The notes under the pieces were generated by a model. That model had not been told where the DNA came from. It did no database searches and was given only the letters and a program-made list of their open reading frames with translations. From Bowmanella dokdonensis (GTDB taxonomy: Bacteria > Pseudomonadota > Gammaproteobacteria > Enterobacterales > Alteromonadaceae), in contig NZ_JAFKCV010000016.1 in NCBI RefSeq assembly GCF_017254865.1, positions 1-64,000 on the forward strand: 64,000 nucleotides of DNA, in the 5' to 3' direction. Both the position numbers and the translations under genes were made by a program. Positions 61,278 to 64,000 of the stretch are shown in pieces (position 1 is the stretch's first letter; each line of letters starts with the position of its first letter).

Positions 61278-63149
61278 ATGGACATGCAGGATCTAGACTG
61301 GCTTCCCCTTCCCCCAGACAATTTCAAGGAACTGTGCAAGGATCTGGAAAGCAACCAAGAGACGGCGCCAATTGTTAAACGCTTAGCCGACAGTCGCCTG
61401 AGCCAGAATCAGTGTAATCGTCTGTACCGCAGCATTGTGAAGTTAAGTGACGACAAGCTGCAACAACTGCAACAGGGTTTTGATAAGGTAAAGCTGGGGA
61501 TTGTCAGCAACGGTACCACGGATCTCATGGTGCCCGGCCTGTTTATCTCTGCCCTGAGAAGGGGGATTTGGATAGAGCCTGTGATTGCCGATTTCGACCA
61601 GGCCCTTCAGGAGTCCCAGTTGCCGGATTCCACCATCAATGCCGCCAGGCCAGATCTGGTATTGTTGATGCTCGATTACCGTGCCTTCAGTTTTGCCAGC
61701 CAGACCGTAGCCGGTTGTGCCGAAGGCTTCAATGCTGAAGATGCAATTCAGTATATCGATCAGATCCGTCAGGGCTTTGCCCGTCATGGCCAGGTCAACT
61801 GCATTGTCCCCACCCTGGCGGTACCTCCGGTCAATCTGCTTGGCAGCCTGGACAGAAGACTCACCGGCAGTCTGAAAAAACAGATCCATGATTTTAATCA
61901 CGCCATTACCCCCCTGATTGCGCAAAGCGATGACTACCTGCTCGATGTGGAGACTATTGCCGCAGAGTTGGGTACCCATAACTGGTTTGATGAAAGACAA
62001 TGGCTCAGTTCCCGCCTGGCTCTCTCTGATCAGGCGGAGCTGTTCTATTTCGAACGCCTGGCGGCCCTGCTTGCAGGTATCCGCGGTAAAAGCAAAAAGT
62101 GCCTGGTACTGGATTTGGATAACACCCTCTGGGGCGGGGTTATTGGTGATGACGGTATGGAGGGGATTATCCTGGGGCAGGGACATCCTCAGGGTGAGGC
62201 CCATGCGCAATTGCAACGCTATGCCAAGGAACTGAAGGCATGCGGGATCATACTGGCGGTCTGCTCTAAGAACGACGAGATTAATGCCTTGCAGCCGTTC
62301 AAGGATCATCTGGATATGGTCCTCCGGGAAGAAGACATTGCGGTGTTTGTGGCTAACTGGAACGATAAGGTGAGCAACCTCCAGCATATTGCCCGTACCT
62401 TGAATATAGGTATCGATTCACTGGTATTCGTGGACGACAATCCCGCAGAGCGTGAAATCGTCAGAATGAATCTGCCGCAGGTCGCCGTTCCGGAACTGCC
62501 TTCGGATCCCGCGCTCTACGTACGTACCCTGATGGCCGCCAATTACTTTGAGACGGTCAATTTCACCGAAGAAGACAAGCTGCGGGCCGAACAGTACAGG
62601 CAGAACAGTCAGCGACAGAAACTGATGGAATCGGCCACCGATCTGGACAGCTACCTGGAGTCGCTGGAGATGGTCGCCGTGATGGGATCATTCGATGAGA
62701 TGAGTTACAAACGGGTCACACAACTGATCAACAAGACCAACCAGTTTAACCTGACCACGCAACGCTATACCGAAGCCCAGGTGCTGGAGTTTGAGCGATC
62801 AAGCCAGTATTTCTGTCTTCAGGCCCGGCTGATGGACAAATTTGGCGATAACGGCATAGTGTCTGTCGTTATCTGTAAGAAGACTCCGGGTCAGTGGGAA
62901 ATTGACACCTGGCTGATGAGTTGCCGGGTTATCAAGCGTCGTCTGGAAGACCTGATGTGTGACGAGATAGTCCGCCAGGCCCTGGCAGACAACGCCACAA
63001 AACTGACAGGCCAATATATCCCCAGTGCGAAAAACGCCCTGGTGGCGGATCTCTATCCTTCACTGGGCTTTGCCCAACAGGATTCGGGAAGCTGGGAGCT
63101 CGACCTGACCCGTTACAACTTCAAGTCTCCACCTATCAGTATCGAATGA
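61278..63149 (+). CDS. FkbH-like HAD-IIIC family protein
   Basis: A 623-residue protein. About 1-260 is an SGNH-like or helper domain; the HAD-type domain (about 270-450) has the nucleophile Asp279 in VLDLDNTLWGG, and LAVCSKNDE and FVDDNPAEREIV as later motifs. About 460-610 is GNAT-like. FkbH and relatives take 1,3-bisphosphoglycerate, dephosphorylate it and load glyceryl onto an ACP. The ACP encoded next door is the likely partner. An ATGA overlap couples it to the next gene. Which acyl unit it makes here is unproven. Confidence 0.88.
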   Translation: MDMQDLDWLPLPPDNFKELCKDLESNQETAPIVKRLADSRLSQNQCNRLYRSIVKLSDDKLQQLQQGFDKVKLGIVSNGTTDLMVPGLFISALRRGIWIEPVIADFDQALQESQLPDSTINAARPDLVLLMLDYRAFSFASQTVAGCAEGFNAEDAIQYIDQIRQGFARHGQVNCIVPTLAVPPVNLLGSLDRRLTGSLKKQIHDFNHAITPLIAQSDDYLLDVETIAAELGTHNWFDERQWLSSRLALSDQAELFYFERLAALLAGIRGKSKKCLVLDLDNTLWGGVIGDDGMEGIILGQGHPQGEAHAQLQRYAKELKACGIILAVCSKNDEINALQPFKDHLDMVLREEDIAVFVANWNDKVSNLQHIARTLNIGIDSLVFVDDNPAEREIVRMNLPQVAVPELPSDPALYVRTLMAANYFETVNFTEEDKLRAEQYRQNSQRQKLMESATDLDSYLESLEMVAVMGSFDEMSYKRVTQLINKTNQFNLTTQRYTEAQVLEFERSSQYFCLQARLMDKFGDNGIVSVVICKKTPGQWEIDTWLMSCRVIKRRLEDLMCDEIVRQALADNATKLTGQYIPSAKNALVADLYPSLGFAQQDSGSWELDLTRYNFKSPPISIE

Positions 63150-64000
63150 CCATGGCACCTACCCTCACAATCGACAAGCAGCAGAGTGGCCAGTTTGCCA
63201 ACCTTTCCGGTGACTGGAACCCCATGCATCTGGATCCTGTTGCCGCCCGCCGCGTGCAATTTGGCGATACCGTTATCCACGGCGTGAACGGCACCCTTGT
63301 GGCTCTGGACCGTTTCTTTGCGCAAAGGCAAGGACAGTCAGAGCAAATACAGAGCCTGTCCGCCACTTATGCCAGCCCCATCGTCCAGGGCACGCCTTTG
63401 GAGGTGGTTTGGCAGGCCAAAGGAGAGAATCAGTTCAGGCTCAGCCTGCTGGCTAACGGCAAGCGGGCACAGTTGCTTAAGCTGACTCTGACAGCCCGGG
63501 ATGGCAGTTGCAAAGATCATGTCAGCGACCACCGGCTTGATGCTCAGTTACCCGCGCAACTGACCTTGCACAATGCAATAGGACGAGATGAAGAAGTGGA
63601 CATCTGCTGGGACAGGGAGCTGGCTGAAACGCTGTTTCCGTCACTTTGCGCGTCCGTTCCCCATGAGCAGATTGCCAATTTACTGGTACTGACCCGAATC
63701 GTCGGCATGCGATGCCCCGGCCAGCACTCAGTCTTTGCGGGTTTCGATGTGCAGTTTGGCCCTGCAGAGGTGGCTGTTTCCCGCGGGCAGGCCAGGTACC
63801 AGGCAGATTCAGTGGACGAGCGATTCAACCGCGCTCTGTTAAATGTCACCTCTGGCTGTATGCAGGGCGAAATAGAAACCCTCTTCCGGCCCAGGCCGGT
63901 GCAGCAGGCTTCCATGGAGGAAATTTCGACCGTCATTCCAGTTGGCCGATTCAGCGCTCAGCGGGCCCTGGTGATTGGCGGTTCCAGGGGGCTGGGAGAG
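63146..64000 (+). CDS. MaoC-like hydratase + short-chain dehydrogenase fusion (partial, cut by window edge)
   Basis: The reading frame starts at the ATG of an ATGA overlap with the FkbH-like stop (Met at 63152 is an alternative) and stays open to the window end, 285 codons. The N-terminal part holds GDWNPMHLDP and TVIHGVNG, the hydratase-type MaoC/hotdog active site (His in HLD, His in IHG). A second hotdog-like region spans about 135-250. From about 270 a Rossmann start appears: ALVIGGSRGLGE, the TGxxxGxG variant of SDR enzymes. The fusion would hydrate or dehydrate and reduce an ACP-bound acyl group. The C-terminus lies outside. Confidence 0.8.
   Translation, partial: MTMAPTLTIDKQQSGQFANLSGDWNPMHLDPVAARRVQFGDTVIHGVNGTLVALDRFFAQRQGQSEQIQSLSATYASPIVQGTPLEVVWQAKGENQFRLSLLANGKRAQLLKLTLTARDGSCKDHVSDHRLDAQLPAQLTLHNAIGRDEEVDICWDRELAETLFPSLCASVPHEQIANLLVLTRIVGMRCPGQHSVFAGFDVQFGPAEVAVSRGQARYQADSVDERFNRALLNVTSGCMQGEIETLFRPRPVQQASMEEISTVIPVGRFSAQRALVIGGSRGLGE

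Noticed and set aside
61443-62387. A 314-codon minus-strand open frame inside the FkbH-like gene
   Set aside because: It lies opposite the conserved HAD region and has no recognisable product; a coding-strand shadow.
1-64000. CRISPR arrays, tRNA or rRNA genes, prophage structural genes
   Set aside because: No regularly spaced identical repeats, cloverleaf-like segments with conserved TPsiC box, or phage proteins were seen on reading both strands.

Overview
The window looks like chromosomal DNA from a marine-type gammaproteobacterium, most plausibly an Alteromonadales/Alteromonadaceae relative. This is inferred from the set of protein families, the moderate GC content judged by eye, two Oar-like TonB-dependent receptors, and a PEP-CTERM/exosortase-A-type exopolysaccharide locus. 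No rRNA, tRNA, CRISPR array, prophage or plasmid origin was recognised. The left edge carries the last 30 codons and right end of an IS3-family element.

Region 1 (about 230-17100) reads as a peptidoglycan-fragment salvage locus. It holds alanine racemase, a secreted L,D-transpeptidase-like (YkuD) protein and a MurR/RpiR regulator. Next comes a lipoprotein fusing an AmiD-like amidase to a YfeW-like serine hydrolase, then two roughly 1000-residue TonB-dependent receptors. An NlpC/P60 endopeptidase (YkfC-like) is followed directly by an L-Ala-D/L-Glu epimerase. A D-Ala-D-Ala dipeptidase overlaps an NhaC-type antiporter. Together these could cut, import and dismantle muropeptides to amino acids. 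A degenerate AATAWWATATTCC-like motif recurs in the promoter regions and is a candidate operator.

Region 2 (17200-33515) is a PEP-CTERM control and substrate region. It encodes the PrsR sigma-54 activator and PrsK kinase, and an HPr-rel-A cassette (nucleotidyltransferase, HprK-related kinase, PqqD-like protein, Tat-signal protein). It also has a trypsin-like protease, two PEP-CTERM proteins, a YdcF protein, an exosortase-associated acyltransferase, an FAD oxidoreductase and the TPR lipoprotein PrsT. Good sigma-54 -24/-12 promoters precede both PEP-CTERM genes, and a fair one precedes the HPr-rel-A operon.

Region 3 (33564-64000) is exopolysaccharide biosynthesis and modification. WecB/WecC would make UDP-ManNAcA, and an MBOAT plus a SGNH-like protein would O-acylate. 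An exosortase-A-type acyl-CoA ligase and PLP decarboxylase follow. Two secreted proteins share a lyase-like domain, and a beta-helix protein lies beside one of them. There is a membrane-anchored PQQ-type sugar dehydrogenase/cytochrome c. A minus-strand operon encodes a QueC-like PP-loop enzyme, an ATP-grasp enzyme, two polysaccharide deacetylases, an asparagine-synthetase-like enzyme without the glutaminase cysteine, a Wzx-type flippase and a TPR protein. The right end has an ACP, an FkbH-like protein and a MaoC-SDR fusion cut by the window edge. No exosortase, Wzy polymerase or glycosyltransferase is visible, so the locus probably continues past 64000.
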